A stretch of DNA of 64,000 nt from Nereocystis luetkeana (GCA_031213475.1 JARUPZ010000016.1:7022270-7086269); one strand, 5' to 3'. Counted from the stretch's first letter, positions 11,753-24,305 are shown. The notes: a model not told the origin generated them from the sequence alone. Translations and numbers: made by a program.

Positions 11753-13075
11753 CATGCTTAATATTTTCGAACACGTTCCAATGATCGATATTAAGGCCGT
11801 TACAGATGATATTCGTACGACGTATTCGACTCTTACGGACCTTATAGACTGAAACATACCATGCCACCAGGCAATATTTAGCCACATGTAACTCCCACCA
11901 CACCGTATCATCATACCATACCACCAAAATACCAAATAAGATACCGTGTTTTTTCCATATACCATACCACTAGCATACCATATCACATACCGTGTTTTCC
12001 CATATAGTATATCAAACCGTACCATCATACCATACCAACATACGATATCACATACCGTGCCACACCGCACAATCGTACCGTGCCACACTATACCCATACT
12101 GTACCGACACCCCAGGGCGGCAGAGCAGGAACGAGTCTTAGTAAGTGCACAAGAGCATTCGTTGAAGGTGCAAGGTGGTGAGGTGATAAGTGAGGTGAGA
12201 GTGCAAGGTGATGAGGTGATATATGAGGAGGTGAAGGTGCGAAGGGAGAGCGATGGCACCAGGGAGCAGCAGCAGCAGCCGCAACGGCAACATCAGCCAC
12301 GTCTGCAACAGCACCTGCTGCAGGACCAAGTGGGTCCGTTAAGTTCTTGCGACGATCGTCCCGGAGAACAACAGCGACAGCAGCAGCGGAGTCAGGAGGG
12401 CTCGGTTAGCGCTGGAGGATACAACCCTGGCAACCAACAGCCAGAACAAGACGGGGGGGGGGGGTGAAGGAGGTGGAGGGGGTGGAGGAGGTGGAGAGGG
12501 TGGACGGGGTGGAGGAGAGCGGGGGGCTGGTAGGGGAAGTGGAGCAGCAAGTTGGTGTTGGGACCATCGCGGGCATGGACGCTGGAGGGCGCTGGAAGTG
12601 GGGTGGCGAAGGCTTCTCTGCTTTTGCACCAGATTGAAACAGGTTTCGTTGGCCTGCCCCCGATGCTCGTGATGCGAACCGCTGTTCATTGCTTGTTGTA
12701 CTCTGTTGGATGTATGATGATTTGCGTTGACTGCCTGCATATGAACGAGTGCGCAGTACTTTAAAGCAGTATAAGTCCTGGTGAGTATAGAAGAGTAAGT
12801 GCATACCAGTACCAGGTACCAGGTATGAAGTTCGTTTTGTGTGCATGTACGAGTTGGATAGAGCAGACAATATTATACTGCTGACCCAGATGTGAATTGT
12901 GGAACCTTGAGCTGTACGCCGTGGGCGGGGTCTTTTGAGAATTGCAATGGTCATACCACACACGCATGGCATGGCATCATGTGCTGCACTACCAGCAGCA
13001 TACACTGGTTGGGTGCCGTATACGTATTACACTATTCATAGACTACCAGGGGGTTAGTAGTGAGATTAGCATGAC
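11746..13075 (+). repeat. 1.3-kb dispersed repeat, complete copy
   Basis: This region is related in inverted orientation to 43886-44900 plus 40216-40440. Shared blocks are the segment after the microsatellite (CATGCTTAATATTTTC, GATATTAAGGCCGTTACAG), an ACCATACC-rich patch (11850-12110), a GGTGGA-rich patch (12450-12530), CTGGAGGGCGCTGGAA and the 3' part with CAGATGTGAATTGTGGAACC. About 240 bp at 12187-12430 is absent from the inverted copy. I see no coding motifs. The repeat carries TACCAGGTA twice (12810-12825). Confidence 0.75.
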
Positions 13076-13337
13076 AATACGCGGAATATACGATATTGGC
13101 ACAGGCTACTCTTGCAATGTAGGCACGACCGGAACGCCGGACCGAGCTGGGATTTAGGCTCCGTTTCTTGTCGGTATGACGCAAAGTGATGCACGCGTCG
13201 GGAGCATGTACGAATAAAAATACGAAGTACAGTGGTAGTTGTAAGTCAACCTCTGACTCCAGGGAAACACAGCCTTTAGACTTACGCGTGCAGACGAAGA
13301 TATCAAAGCAACGCACGCAGATACGGTCATCCAACGA

Positions 13338-13880
13338 GGGAGGGGGGGTGTACTCGATAGGAGATATGTACTCGATCTCATGCATGGCCGTAGTCGTATG
13401 ACCATAGACCCTCGTATCCCTACAATGCCGGGACGGAGAATGCCGGGTTTTCACCGACCAGGCAGGCATTGCTTGCACCAAGCGCGAAGCGCCGTGAGGT
13501 GTCCGGCGAGTCGCATGAAGGGTGAGCAGCATCCTACAAAGAACCGCTTGTGAGGCGGACTTGCATATTGATGACAGCTTCAATGAGTGAATTTGATTTC
13601 CGGTGTAACCATCTCCAGAGACAGCAATGGGAGTACTATGTACCTGCCTCTTGGGTGCCTTGCCATACATACTACCAGGTACGTGATATGATCAATCCCC
13701 TTGTCTGGAGTAAAGGATCTTTACCTCGCACAAATGATCTAACTCGACCAGCTGTGGGCGACCGCCAAATTAAAAAATAAAAACACTACCATGGTTGTCT
13801 AGCTCACGTAGTGAGCGGCGTGTTTTACAGTGTCGTTGCCAACCGATGCTAACCCTACCTATACAGAATCGGGGGGGGGG
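13338..13880 (+). mobile_element. Poly-G-flanked dispersed repeat, copy A
   Basis: The first of eight related segments (A-H). It begins in a G-run followed by TGTACTCGATAGGAG. Next come CATGCATGGCCGTAGTCGTA, CCTACAATGCCGGGACGG, GTTTTCACCGACCAGGCAGG and CGCGAAGCGCCGTGAGGTG. It ends CGTTGCCAACCGATGC...CTATACAGAATC and another G-run (13871-13880). No terminal inverted repeat, no coding capacity. Compared with copies B-D it has a clean extra CCAGGTA at 13675-13681. Confidence 0.85.
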
Positions 13881-15289
13881 TAAGCGGCCGTACAATTTTA
13901 TCACTTTCGCTTTCTCTCGGGCCCGCACTTGAATCCATACCCGACTTACGTTTCGCAGGAAACCCGTCGTTCCCATTGCATCCAACCCTTTCAGTACTGC
14001 ACTGTCCTAAATATAGATCCAACTCTAATTCCAAGAGTATTATTCCCAATTGTTCCCACAACGGGACTGCAGTCCTAAAGGGGTTAACTGGCACAAGACC
14101 TTACTTCTGAAGGTTTAGACGTTGGAGCTTGTACAACATCAAACTGCATGTTGCCTAGATAACACCACGGGTTCTCTGCAGTTGCGTGATATTAGCGAGG
14201 GTTGAAACACTAAAAAACGTACAACGGAACAGCCCGACCCAGGAAAAAACAGCCGATCAATGTTGCATAGTATATTAGCATACCAGGTTGTCACTACAAC
14301 CAGCATAGTTTTTATTACGATGAAGACTCCACGACACACTCATATAAATACGGATCGGTTTCTCTTTCCGCCCCTCTGTCCGCACTTGAGGCCTTTTTTA
14401 TTGGAGAGCTCTTTTATTCCAGAAACCCAAAGTGTGGAGATTTTTGTTCATGTGCATCAAGATACGGAGGCTTTCTGCCACAATTTGTGAAATTCGTCAG
14501 AAGAAAACAACAATATCAGGGAACTTAAACTGCAAAATATTGGGGGGGGGGGGGGGGGGGGAAATAGTTAATCAGGAAATTTTGGAGGATTGAAAACTTG
14601 CGCAAAACGAATACATAAATTGTGGGGGGGGTATATCGTTGTATGTATGTGTGGTCGCATGTATGTGCACATGGCGGCACAGGCTACTACTACAGGGCGA
14701 ATCGCCATCTTGCGCACGTTCGGCCAGCTTTACTCAGTCAGTCAGGCCGTTGCACCCGAACCGATCGTGTGCGTCATAGTGTGTCGTAACCGGAGCACCA
14801 GTCTCTGCGCAGATTTCCCCCCATAAGGGGAAGATATCGAATGTTAATCCTCTTGGGATTTCAGAGGGGAAAGCTGACGATACAAAGTGACGGTTGCGGC
14901 TCCGGCCACTGCGTGATTGGAGGTTAGTACAACGGTTGGTTTCTCGAAATACGATCCAAAGGAGTCGTGCGGCACGGGTGGGACATGATCCTACCCGTAC
15001 TGCCCGGCGCGTACACTGCTCATAGACGGTTGATAGCAACAAAGAGTTGTTATTGCTTTGGTCCCGATCTCAGGGTCCGAAGGGAGTTAAACACTGCCTG
15101 GTATATTGCGGGTTGGCGACTGGCGTGTGTGCCAGGTCCCGATTGCCGATTGCCGGACAACACAACGGTCTAAAAAATTAAGGGAAGCGCGAAGTCACGG
15201 TTAGGTGAACTTACACGACAAGATTCAATAGAAGAAAATACGGCGAAATGGTGTGGTGACCTCAAGCCACAATGTTGATAATGTCCTTC
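13881..15289. other. Spacer; 20-nt poly-G tract; no gene supported
   Basis: G20 at 14542-14561. A segment near 15070-15110 faintly resembles 5S rRNA but cannot be folded or aligned convincingly. Other frames are unrecognised. Confidence 0.4.
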
Positions 15290-15990
15290 AGTCAGAGCTC
15301 TCGAAGAGTATGTTGTTGCATTATCTCCCTTACCGAAGCTGTAGAGTTCCGCACGTTTTTCCTGTACGGGGCGGATAGATATTCAATTCCTTGGTCAACT
15401 GACTGATCACTGGAGTTTTTTATCCTTACATTGATTGGTAGCGTATCCCGTCCGTCTTCCCTACAGTGCAGTGATGGCCTGGGTTGTGCAAGATTACGAT
15501 ATATCGCAGTCAGTATCAATCAAGTAAGGGTACATTGTAACCAAGTCGAATTCGTATTTTCGATTGGGTCGTTGAAGAATGGCTAATTCGGCTACGTCGT
15601 CTCCACCACTTCAGGATGTATGGTAGGAGAAACCGCCACCTGGACGAGAACGGGAGATTAACAAACACAAGTGGATGGTGTCTCTTTAAAAACAATATGT
15701 CTAGTTACAGTGTACCTGGTAAGCTCCCAGCATCGTTAACATGGTACGTTGTTTGTTTTGCGGCCGGCAGGAGCGTTGATGGTTTGTTGCGGAAGGATGA
15801 ACAAATGCACTGTTTCATACTACCAGGTATTAATATTACAAACACGATGATTTCCTTCGTCGTTTAACTGGCTGGAATGCACAGTAGTTCACGTCTGACG
15901 ATTCTAGTATTATTGCGGACAGGCAGTAGCCTAAGCGTTGTCATGAGTATCATGGAAGTATCAGCGTACGCACATATGTCGGGTATTAAA
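15290..15990 (+). repeat. Dispersed repeat, related to 19630-21085
   Basis: Blocks ATTCAATTCCTTGGTCAACT, TTGATTGGTAGCGTATCCCG, TTGTGCAAGATT and AGGGTACATTGTAA recur in the same order and strand at 19640-20040. The next part (TTTGTTTTGCGGCCGGCAGG, TTGTTGCGGAAGGATGAAC) matches 20760-20870. The later copy is longer, with extra sequence between the two parts. No gene recognised. Confidence 0.8.
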
Positions 15991-16020
15991 ACGGGACTTT
16001 TCGTTTTTTGTTTTTTTTAA

Positions 16021-16316
16021 TCGTCACTTTTACTTTCCAGCCCAACTCGTAGGAGGTTTTTACCCTCCTCGGCGATCTTCTGGACAAGCCGTGGTCACAG
16101 GTGTCGTTCCTTCTCCCCCCCTGTACGTGCCTTTATTTTTTGTCGCGCATAGGGTTCAACATTCCCACTGCTCGTCGATATTTATCGAATGTAGCTAACT
16201 CGCGCTCTCGCGCTTTCCGCTTTTATCAATTTGTTTTGCAAGAAAAGGTCCCCGCGAGCATGCACTCGGTGAGACTTGAACGCCTGCTGACTCTCTGTGG
16301 GTGAGAGATAGGTGTT
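16021..16316 (-). mobile_element. tRNA-derived SINE-like repeat, copy 2 (head truncated)
   Basis: The reverse complement aligns along its length with 11095-11340: GTTCAAGTCTCACCGAGTGC, then AGCGGAAAGCGCGAGAGCGC, CGACGAGCAGTGGGAATG, CTATGCGCGACAAA and GACACCTGTG. Box B is kept. Sequence beyond it no longer matches box A, so the head is truncated or replaced. It adjoins the repeat at 15290-15990. Confidence 0.7.
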
Positions 16317-18060
16317 TGTTTCATTCAGCAGAACGTTTCAGCCTGCTGAATGCAAAGCGCCTGACCAAGGTGTATAGCGCATGCAGCGCGTGGGCCGACA
16401 CCGAGTGTCTTTAGACGCTACCCAGGTTAAGGAAGAGAATAAATACGTGCAAACCTAAGAATTGAACCAAAGGACGAAATACTAAGGGATTAAAGGCTCA
16501 GCCGACTGTCCGCTCGCGTAAATGCATCGTTCCGCGTGACTGCGAGTCTTGTCGAGTATCTGCATCGCTCGTAATCGGGGGGCTTGGTCATCGTTTGCTT
16601 CGCTAAAGCCTGAGCGAAGCACTGGAGCCACTTTGACTGTCGACGGGTCCAACTTACAGACTGAGGAGGTGAGTCAGTTGAGCGTTGACAGCTCACGTCG
16701 GGGAGCTTGCCGTGACAGAAACGTGACCAAAGCTACGGGCACAGTATTCAAGACCGCCACCCCGAGTTTCTACTGGCGTCCGCAGGTAAACTGGACTTTT
16801 TCAAGATCAAGAAACCTGGTGTGTGGCGCTTCAAATCTACAAGTACGACACCAACGTCAAACTTAAACGTGAGCGGTAACAGTTGTACTGTCTGTTGTGT
16901 GCATCCAGAGGGTCTCGCATAGATGGACGCCTGCTAACAACTACTGTGCTAACGAACTGCAGTTAGGAGTGTGTCATCCGTGCGAAATACCCAGTGAGAA
17001 TCACTGCGTCGTTGCAGGTGTGTAACATCTCACTTCCTGCCATATTTCTCATACGAAGTGTGGACCCAAACCAAATCGACCCATCGTCGATTATTATACT
17101 GCTTGCTGTGCGCCGTCAAAGGTAACTTCAACCAAACCCATCACGCTTGGGATCCCCAAGCAGCAGCGGTGTGGAAGCAAACTCCCGACAGGGGCATTAC
17201 GAACTCGGGGAGTAAGCGTTATCCTCGAGACGGGGAACTTCCACCTACAGGCAACGATTCGTTTACGCTGAGTCGGCGCCCTGGAGAAAAGGGTCTGTCC
17301 TCGTACGAAATCCTTCTTCGCGCCCTGGGAGGCACGATAGAAACAACACCAACAATGCCCCCCAACAGAACGGGTACCCAAGCATACCGGACAAACGCCT
17401 GCGGCCAAGAACAGGCGCATGCTAAGGAGCGATAACAACACACCTGGGGAGGCTATCGCTAAGACGAAACGACAACGAGCACAAATCCAAGACAGCACGC
17501 CCGAGGAGAAGGAGGATATTGTTGCTGAGATGGAGCGTCAACGAGTGTACACCCTAGCCAGACCGCAGCAGTACGCAAGCAATTTCCTGGGAGAAGACCA
17601 GTTATCTACAACAACAGCCGGAGCGTCATCGACCTGAGTTGGGGTATCCTCACCAGGGGCTGGAATACAATCACCTAGGACTAAAGGTTCCTCCTCAGGG
17701 ACCAAAACGCCGTCATCAGAGACTGGAACGCTACCGCAAGAAGATTGAGTCTCGCCAACATCATCAGGAGGAGCTGCATCTTCTATTCCACCCCGAGAGG
17801 CATCTATCTGCTGCTTCGGTAGGAGTCGAATCTTCTACTTCGGCTGGAGTCACACCGGATGCACCGCATCCCGAGACCACCGGAACGACACCCAATCCAA
17901 GCGTCGAGGAGACCTTCAACAGCACGCACGCCAAGAGAGCATCGGCGGCAACCACGTATGTATGTGGAATTTGCCTACACCGATAGAGACCCGTTTCGGA
18001 TCTCGGCGGTGGAAAACTGGGTGATCAAAATCCCCGACAAAACACTATTATAGGATGTCA
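16317..18060. other. Unassigned region with several plus-strand frames
   Basis: Frames at 17058-17435, 17419-17637 and 17639-17986 (+) are hydrophilic, rich in Thr, Pro, Gln and Arg, and overlap or abut in different phases. They could be exons or a frameshifted gene (for example EEKEDIVAEMERQR near 17500), but I recognise no domain and see no convincing splice pairs. Confidence 0.3.
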
Positions 18061-18089
18061 TTCCTTCCCGGAGAAGCATCACCCGGGAT

Positions 18090-18215
18090 CATCGGATCAT
18101 CAACATCTGAGGTCATCAGAGCTTCAGCATCTGTGATCATCAGAGCGTCAGCACCTGGGGTCATTGGAGCATCAACGTCTGGGATCATCGAATCATCAAT
18201 GTCTGGGATCACTGA
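18090..18215 (+). repeat. 24-bp minisatellite, about 5 units
   Basis: Unit type CATCAGAGCNTCAGCATCTG plus four bases, repeated with substitutions. In the open frame 18055-18513 (+) it gives an eight-residue repeat (I-I-R-A-S-A-S-V type). Whether the frame is expressed is unknown. Confidence 0.7.
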
Positions 18216-18519
18216 CCCGGGATCGCCCGATCATCAGCCGGGTCATAACCATCATCAGCTGGCATCGCCGGAGCATCATCAGCTGAGACATCACCGTCTG
18301 CTTCACCACTGCGACAGGGGTCGTGTCAGCTGTTCGAGAGCTGTGTCTGACTCGCGCCTCCACACGAGCCCAGCCCAATACAGAGGACACAAAGACCAAC
18401 CGTCAGCTGAAGGAGGTCCACACGCTCACGGTAGCGGAAGGACGACGGCGGGCAAAGCCCGGCATACGATCTGTGGAATCAACGCAAGACGGCCAAGAGC
18501 CACTCCATATTAGAGATGA

Positions 18520-19629
18520 TACTTGTTTGTCAGTAACCATCATATTCGTTACTCGATTACACTTACATAATCTGGTATACATTTACGCATTATATGTACA
18601 ACAGACAGTTTGCCAGTCTGAGTTATAGTAGGATAGCAGCAGCTGTCTTTTTACGTATATACTGCTGTGCACCCGTACGCACAGAATAAAGTCCCAATGA
18701 CGAGTAGTGCCATGGATCTACTGTTGTTGTGGTACGTACGTACATGATCTACGGTAGACAGCACATTTAGTACGTGCTATCATTGGTACATAGTGGACAG
18801 GATATCTTCAGTATCCCTCCGAGACGGGTAGCATAGTTTTACTGTTACAATGTAGTTCTGGTTGGAGAAACAACATAGGCTACACTGGGGTCATGGATAT
18901 GTACCCCAAGATATATTGTTCTTTACAGTAAATCTGAGGGTTCTCTTCGTTGTTTTTATTTTGAACGGAATACGAGGGTATTCCCTCATTTTGTTTTTGT
19001 TTGACCGAAGTGCAAGGGTCGTCCTTTGTTGCGAGCTGCGAGCGCACACGCGCACCGCCCTCCCCTTTGAGCTCACTCTACTTTTGCTCACCATCATCAG
19101 CTTCCAGCTGAGCAATCAATCAACAATGTGGCTTGGGGTCACCACACCATCTTCTTCTTCTCTTCTATGTTGAAGCTTCACGTACAAGTCACCTGACAGT
19201 GACTACGTGTTTGCCTCGAACATTTTGACTGTGTATTGCCGGCCATCGGCAATCGAGTCTAGGCGTACACACCAGCTACGAGCTGGTACACACGCCAATC
19301 GCCATACCTAGTAGGTTATGCGCCATAAAGCTTTAATACTCCACTGGCGACTTCAGCCTTCGCGTACACCCCCCCCCGCAAGCCAACCTCAGGCTTGCTT
19401 TAATTGCAGGACGGAGAGCCCATCGACATCGGGATCAAGAAGCAGATATTGACTGCTGGATTAAGAGTAATGGCGGAGCAGAGACGACAATCAGTCTGGA
19501 GGGCAAGGAATTCGCCTACCTCTCCAACTTCAGCACAAGTTGAACCTCAAATCCTAAGCAAAGGGTAACGGACCGAGCACATCGGATGACCACCGGCGTC
19601 TGTGCCGACGAGGTCAAGCCACTGGAAGC
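18520..19629. other. Spacer; no gene seen
   Basis: AT-richer sequence with GTACGTAC-type motifs and C9 at 19371-19379. No recognisable gene or RNA. Confidence 0.4.
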
Positions 19630-21085
19630 ATGATCTGCATTGTCTCCCTTACCGGAGCTGTAGGATGTCGCATGTTTGTTTTGTTCGGGGCGGATATAGA
19701 TTCAATTCCTTGGTCAACTGACTGATCACTGATGGAGTTTTGTTCTTACGTTGATTGGTAGCGTATCCCGTCCATCTTCCCTTGAGTGCAGTAACGATCG
19801 GTATTGTGCAAGATTGCTGTATATCGCCGTCAGTACCGAGCAAGGGTACATTGTAAACAAGTAAAATTCGTATTTCCGCTTGGGTAGGTGAAGAGCAAAA
19901 TCAGTTACGTCATCTCCAACTTCAGGGTGTATGGCAAGAGAACCCACCACCTGGATGGATGAGTCCAAACAGGAGAATAGCATACACGAGGGATGTTATC
20001 TCTCTACAAACAACAGTTATGTCTTGTTACAGCTTTAAGGCCACGCTGACATCCAAGCGTCTCCTGGTCCCCGGGTTTCCGGTCCCTCTATACTCTCCAT
20101 ATAATATAATATATGTTTTATCGGAATAGACAAGAAGATCGCTATCTTAACACGTTGCGTTAAGAACTCGGGCTGGTTCGCGCTTGCCGGAGACCGACGG
20201 CGACTTGAAAGAGCTTCATCACAGCAGCTTGTTGTACTTCTCTCGAGATTGATATCCCGCCCGTTCTCAACAAAGAGAGAGGTCTACTCCTCGACATAGA
20301 GGTGCTCAAGTGGTCGAAAATTGGGGTGTGCACCAAGTGAGACAAAAAAACAACCCCCAGCTGATTGTTTGCACTCCACTTGCGGACACCTGCAGCTCCT
20401 CACAGGAAACTTCAGCCCGCGGATTTAAGGGATGCTCCTGATGGGGCGTGTGAGGGCGTCGGGTGCGCCGGACGGCAGTAGTCGTAGGCGGCGAGAAACG
20501 ACTCTCTCATCATCAATCAGGTAACATGTTTCATTTCACGCAAGGGAGCATAGCACAACGGCTACATCACCGATGAAGAAATGGCCTTCACTATTATTAA
20601 TAGAAGATTGCTGTTCTCCAGGTAGGTGTGGGTGGTATATCTCTTCGACAGTCGTCGTCGAAGATGCCGCGGGAGGAAAACTACGTAGTTCTCATGGGTA
20701 GTAAGATATATATGGCCCAAAGAAGTGCAAAAAGGGCTCTGGCAGTGTTGTCAATACGGTCCTTGGTTTGTTTTGTGGGCGGGAGGAACGTTGATTGTAA
20801 TATTAATAGTGTGTTCACTTTTTATTCTTGTTGCGGAAGGATGAACGAATTATATGTTTTTGAATACTACAAACAAGCATGGTATATTAATATTCCTTTG
20901 TCTGATATGTACAGCAGCAGCAGTATTGATAGTTCATGCCTGATGATTCGGGTACTTGTGGACTGGTACGTATTAATATTTAATATTTATATTAATAGTT
21001 TAAGTTTTGTAGTGCGTATCATGGGAATATCCACGTATTGTACGTCCATACACATGCGTCCTTTAGTACTGGAGTCCCGTTTTGG
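19630..21085 (+). repeat. Second, longer copy of the 15.3-kb dispersed repeat
   Basis: 19640-20040 and 20760-21085 match 15300-15720 and 15740-15990 in order and orientation at visibly diverged identity. About 700 bp in between (20041-20759) has no counterpart at 15.7 kb and may be a later insertion. No coding content recognised. Confidence 0.75.
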
Positions 21086-21349
21086 GTACAAACCACTCTA
21101 ATTCCAATGAGTTTGTCCCCGATACGGACTGCGGTTCTAAAAGGGACTGCTGGGAGATTTGGTCGAATAGAATACCTAATAGAATACCCTCTGTCTGGAA
21201 TACGTACCAGATACCCTGGAATACCATTGGAATGTTCCGGGAAATATCCTAGGACCGTCATGGATATTTGAGGTGATAACGAATATCATCACTGGTCTAT
21301 GTTGCAGCATTTTTTTTTAAATCCACATAAGAATACCGCTCACTCTGAG

Positions 21350-21605
21350 CGAAAACCGGAACTTTTCACCTTCAAAATTTTGCACCGTCGAACGGAAAAT
21401 GAGTTGGGAAACGAAATTCAGCAGTTTTGTTCGTCATGTCGATGCGAAAAAACGACACGTTTGTTTGGCATTTTTCGTAAAGTGATCATTTTTTTCTTCT
21501 GACCAGGAACCTTGCCAAAAGTCGTTTTCCAACTCTTTTGTCTTACAGGAGGGTCCAAAAGAAGTGATTTCCGTCGAGAAAGTAAAAAGCTCCCCTGTTA
21601 ATACT
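21350..21605. repeat. Imperfect long inverted repeat (foldback)
   Basis: The left arm, containing GGAAAATGAGTTGGGAAACG, pairs with the right arm, containing TCGTTTTCCAACTCTTTTGT. Outer parts (GGAACTTTTCACCTTC versus GAAAGTAAAAAGCTCC) also pair with mismatches. CATTGTCGGATGGCAAGCAT lies just outside (21639-21658); its reverse complement lies beside the hairpin at 25.4-25.7 kb. Confidence 0.6.
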
Positions 21606-21686
21606 TTCTGTTTGTCGTTTTTTAGAACAATACTACACATTGTCGGATGGCAAGCATACTAATATTATTAATAATAATCATCATAT

Positions 21687-21797
21687 TACGGGGGGCCATA
21701 GTAAACAGGACCTACGGTACACACGAACAACTCTCTATTTAGCTATTTTTACAGACAATATTTGGTCCTATATTATTTACCACGACGTCCCCTCGTA
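21687..21797 (+). mobile_element. MITE copy 1 (104-bp TA-flanked family), diverged
   Basis: Starts TACGGGGGGCC and ends CCCCTCGTA, with internal TTTTTACAGACAATATTTGG as in the better copies. Non-coding. Confidence 0.75.
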
Positions 21798-22936
21798 TTA
21801 GTACGTCTCCTCTCTGCTTCAAAGTGAAGAACTCTCCAAAACAAAAGCGCGGCAGTATCATACGACAATTTAAAGCTAATGTGACGCTCATGAAGACTAT
21901 TAATACTACAAGCAACATCCCTCCATCTCATCCACCAAAAAACGCCCACTCCCACCCCCTAAGAAGCATATTATTATTATTGTAGGTGATACATACCACG
22001 TGGTATCTGGCATCACATTCAAAAATGACTTTCGACGAAATCCTCGATCTCACAAATAAATGTTTTGTTTTCTAGTTTAAAAAATGCACCTGGTATGTAT
22101 GTATGCCGCCGTCGCGTACGGGGTCAAAGGCGCAGCTCAATCAACGCACGATTACCATTGGTTCTGCATAGATTTCGTTCATTATGCCCATATATATGGT
22201 GTGGTACGTATAGGTAATCTGGAATCGAGGCGCCCCCTCGTTACAATCTCACCTCTCCCTTTTCGTTTTTAGAGATACCAGAGGGTGCGTGCGGACTGTG
22301 CGGACGACCCGAGGAGCAAGGAAAAAAGTAAACTCGTTGTTGGTGCTCCGCTGCTCCAGCCGCGCTTCCTGGGATATACTGGTACATAGAGGCACGTGCT
22401 ACGTATTACCACAGGTATGTATTCTGTATGTACCAGGTATGTATGATACGTACGCGTAACCTATACTACCCGATACATTGGCTCGAAGATTCGTTCGCGA
22501 TTTTTTGTTGTCGTTCTACAAAAGTTTGAAAGACACACTCATCCATGTCTAAAATATGACATCATACTCGTACCAGTATGTACGTACTCACTCATATATA
22601 CCATGGTACTTCGCAGCAGCCGTGGGATCCTAATTTTCGTCGAACGCCACACACAGCAGTCGCGAGCTGCGTGTGATGCATCGGCCGAGCGAGCTGTGTG
22701 TGATGCTTCGATCGAGCGTGCTTCGGAGTGCATGACGGTGAAGGATAGAAGATGAGTGGGTCGGTAACCCCCTCGGTTTTCTCTTGTTGTCTGTGGCAAG
22801 AGAAAAACGGCTTGACAATGTGCTGTATGGTATTATACCTCTCTGCAGGATATAGCAAAGTAGTATACTACTGCTGTACCTGTAGGAGTAGGTACCTGGC
22901 ATAGGATGCAGACTAGTTTGAACTGAAACTCTCAGT

Positions 22937-24165
22937 GTGTGTGCGTTCTTCACATTAAACCGTTCTTTCTACCCGTCGACATCCAGCACAACCAGCGTCC
23001 GTGCCGATTCTTCAATTCTAGAAGATATACAAGTTCTGTGGTCACAAAGCTACGCCACAGAGATACTACGTTGCCACGTACCCGGTATGCAGTAAGCACA
23101 GCTGTGGGCAATGCAATGACATGTATGTCCTCATGCTAGATACGACAGGCACGACATACACAACCTATGAAATAGAGAAACGAAAGGAAACAGTCAAAGA
23201 CAAAACACAAACAAAAAAGACAAATCGAAAGAGAAGAAAAAAAAATGAAAGAAAAACTATTACGGGGGACCATAGTTAAGTAGGACCAAATATTGATGGT
23301 AAAAATGGGTAAATATACAGGTTTTTGCCGATACCATAGGTCCTATTAACTATGGCCCCCCGTAATAATAGAAGAAACAATCTGTCGTGCCCCCCCCCCG
23401 CAGGCGAGGTGGCCAACACTTGAAAAACAACGAGCTAGAAAAAAAAAAAAAAAAAAAAAAAAACTCCACTGCTTGTAAGCAGAGTAAGACAAAGAACCAA
23501 GGAAAAATAACAAAGGGAAAATAACAGGCAGACCAAAGCCCAAAGCACCCTCCAGGTTAGGTGGTGGCAGCAGTTTGTGTTACGAGTAGTATAGCCAGGT
23601 TCCCCCTGCTAACCCGCCTGGTACCTTGCTACCCAGACTGCCGTCTCCGCCCTGCGTATTCGTCAACTATGCCCAGCCCCTTGGCGTCAGACAATACGAA
23701 ACGAGCAGAGCAGGTTCGTCATCCAACCACGCCACACGACTCCTTCAATACGGCTTACCGTATCAATCAAAAAAGGAAGAGGAAGAAATGAAATGAAAAT
23801 CTCGGAGAATCAGCGCAAGAAAAAAAAAGAGACGTCAAGGAAGGGAAGACCACGTTCGAACCAGCTGCACCAGTTGGTGGCACTACTATTAAATAGTAGT
23901 ATTGGCATGTTCTACTTCCTAGTCGGCCTGGCGCCTTGCTACCCTGTCTGCCCTTTCCTTTCTACTTTTGTCGACCGCAATTTACGTTTTCTATACTCCT
24001 CCTGTCCCCCCCCCATCTCCGCATTCCCTAGGTCGGGTCGTCTGTCACTTCTCCTGCCCCCCCCCCCCCCCCCAACCCATTCCCTTGGACACCATCCACG
24101 GCGGATGCGCGGCGCTGCCTACTCATCTCAGCCTCACAGTCTCGTGCCATCTCACCATGATCCGT
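22937..24165 (-). mobile_element. 5'-truncated LINE copy, inverted relative to 35480-36600
   Basis: The reverse complement aligns with the 3' end of the LINE at 32.7-36.6 kb. It starts in the last coding stretch (RWHE...EMSRQRRAS, near 24150), passes the stop and runs through the 3' UTR to CTTCACATT at 22945. Only the 3' portion is present, as expected for incomplete target-primed reverse transcription. A MITE (23261-23364) and a poly-A tract (23440-23462) interrupt it, and a CCCGGTA insertion lies at 23081-23087. Confidence 0.85.
23261..23364 (-). mobile_element. MITE copy 2, inserted in the LINE 3' UTR
   Basis: TACGGGGGACC...GGCCCCCCGTA, 104 bp. The empty site is visible in the LINE relative at about 36275-36285, where AAAACTAGGAGAAAC runs without the element. 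The internal asymmetric core is reversed relative to copies 4-7. Confidence 0.92.
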
Positions 24166-24214
24166 GATATGGTGTGCGTGTGTGCGTATGTATGTAGACG
24201 TGTGTGCTTGTTTG

Positions 24215-24305
24215 TCTGTGTTCCTCGTTCCTTCACATTGAACCGTTTTGTTTTTGCATACCCGTCGACATCCAGCACACAGTGCCCCTGCCGACTCTTC
24301 ATCCT
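24215..24305 (-). mobile_element. Short second LINE 3'-end fragment
   Basis: CTTCACATTGAACCGTTTT, CCCGTCGACATCCAGCACA and TGCCGACTCTTC repeat the terminal LINE sequence seen at 22948-23015, in the same orientation. Only the last 90 bp or so are present. Confidence 0.75.

Noticed and set aside
15050..15115. 5S rRNA-like stretch (CGATCTCAGGGTCCGAAGGG)
   Set aside because: Only a short resemblance; the remaining 5S helices and internal control region cannot be found.
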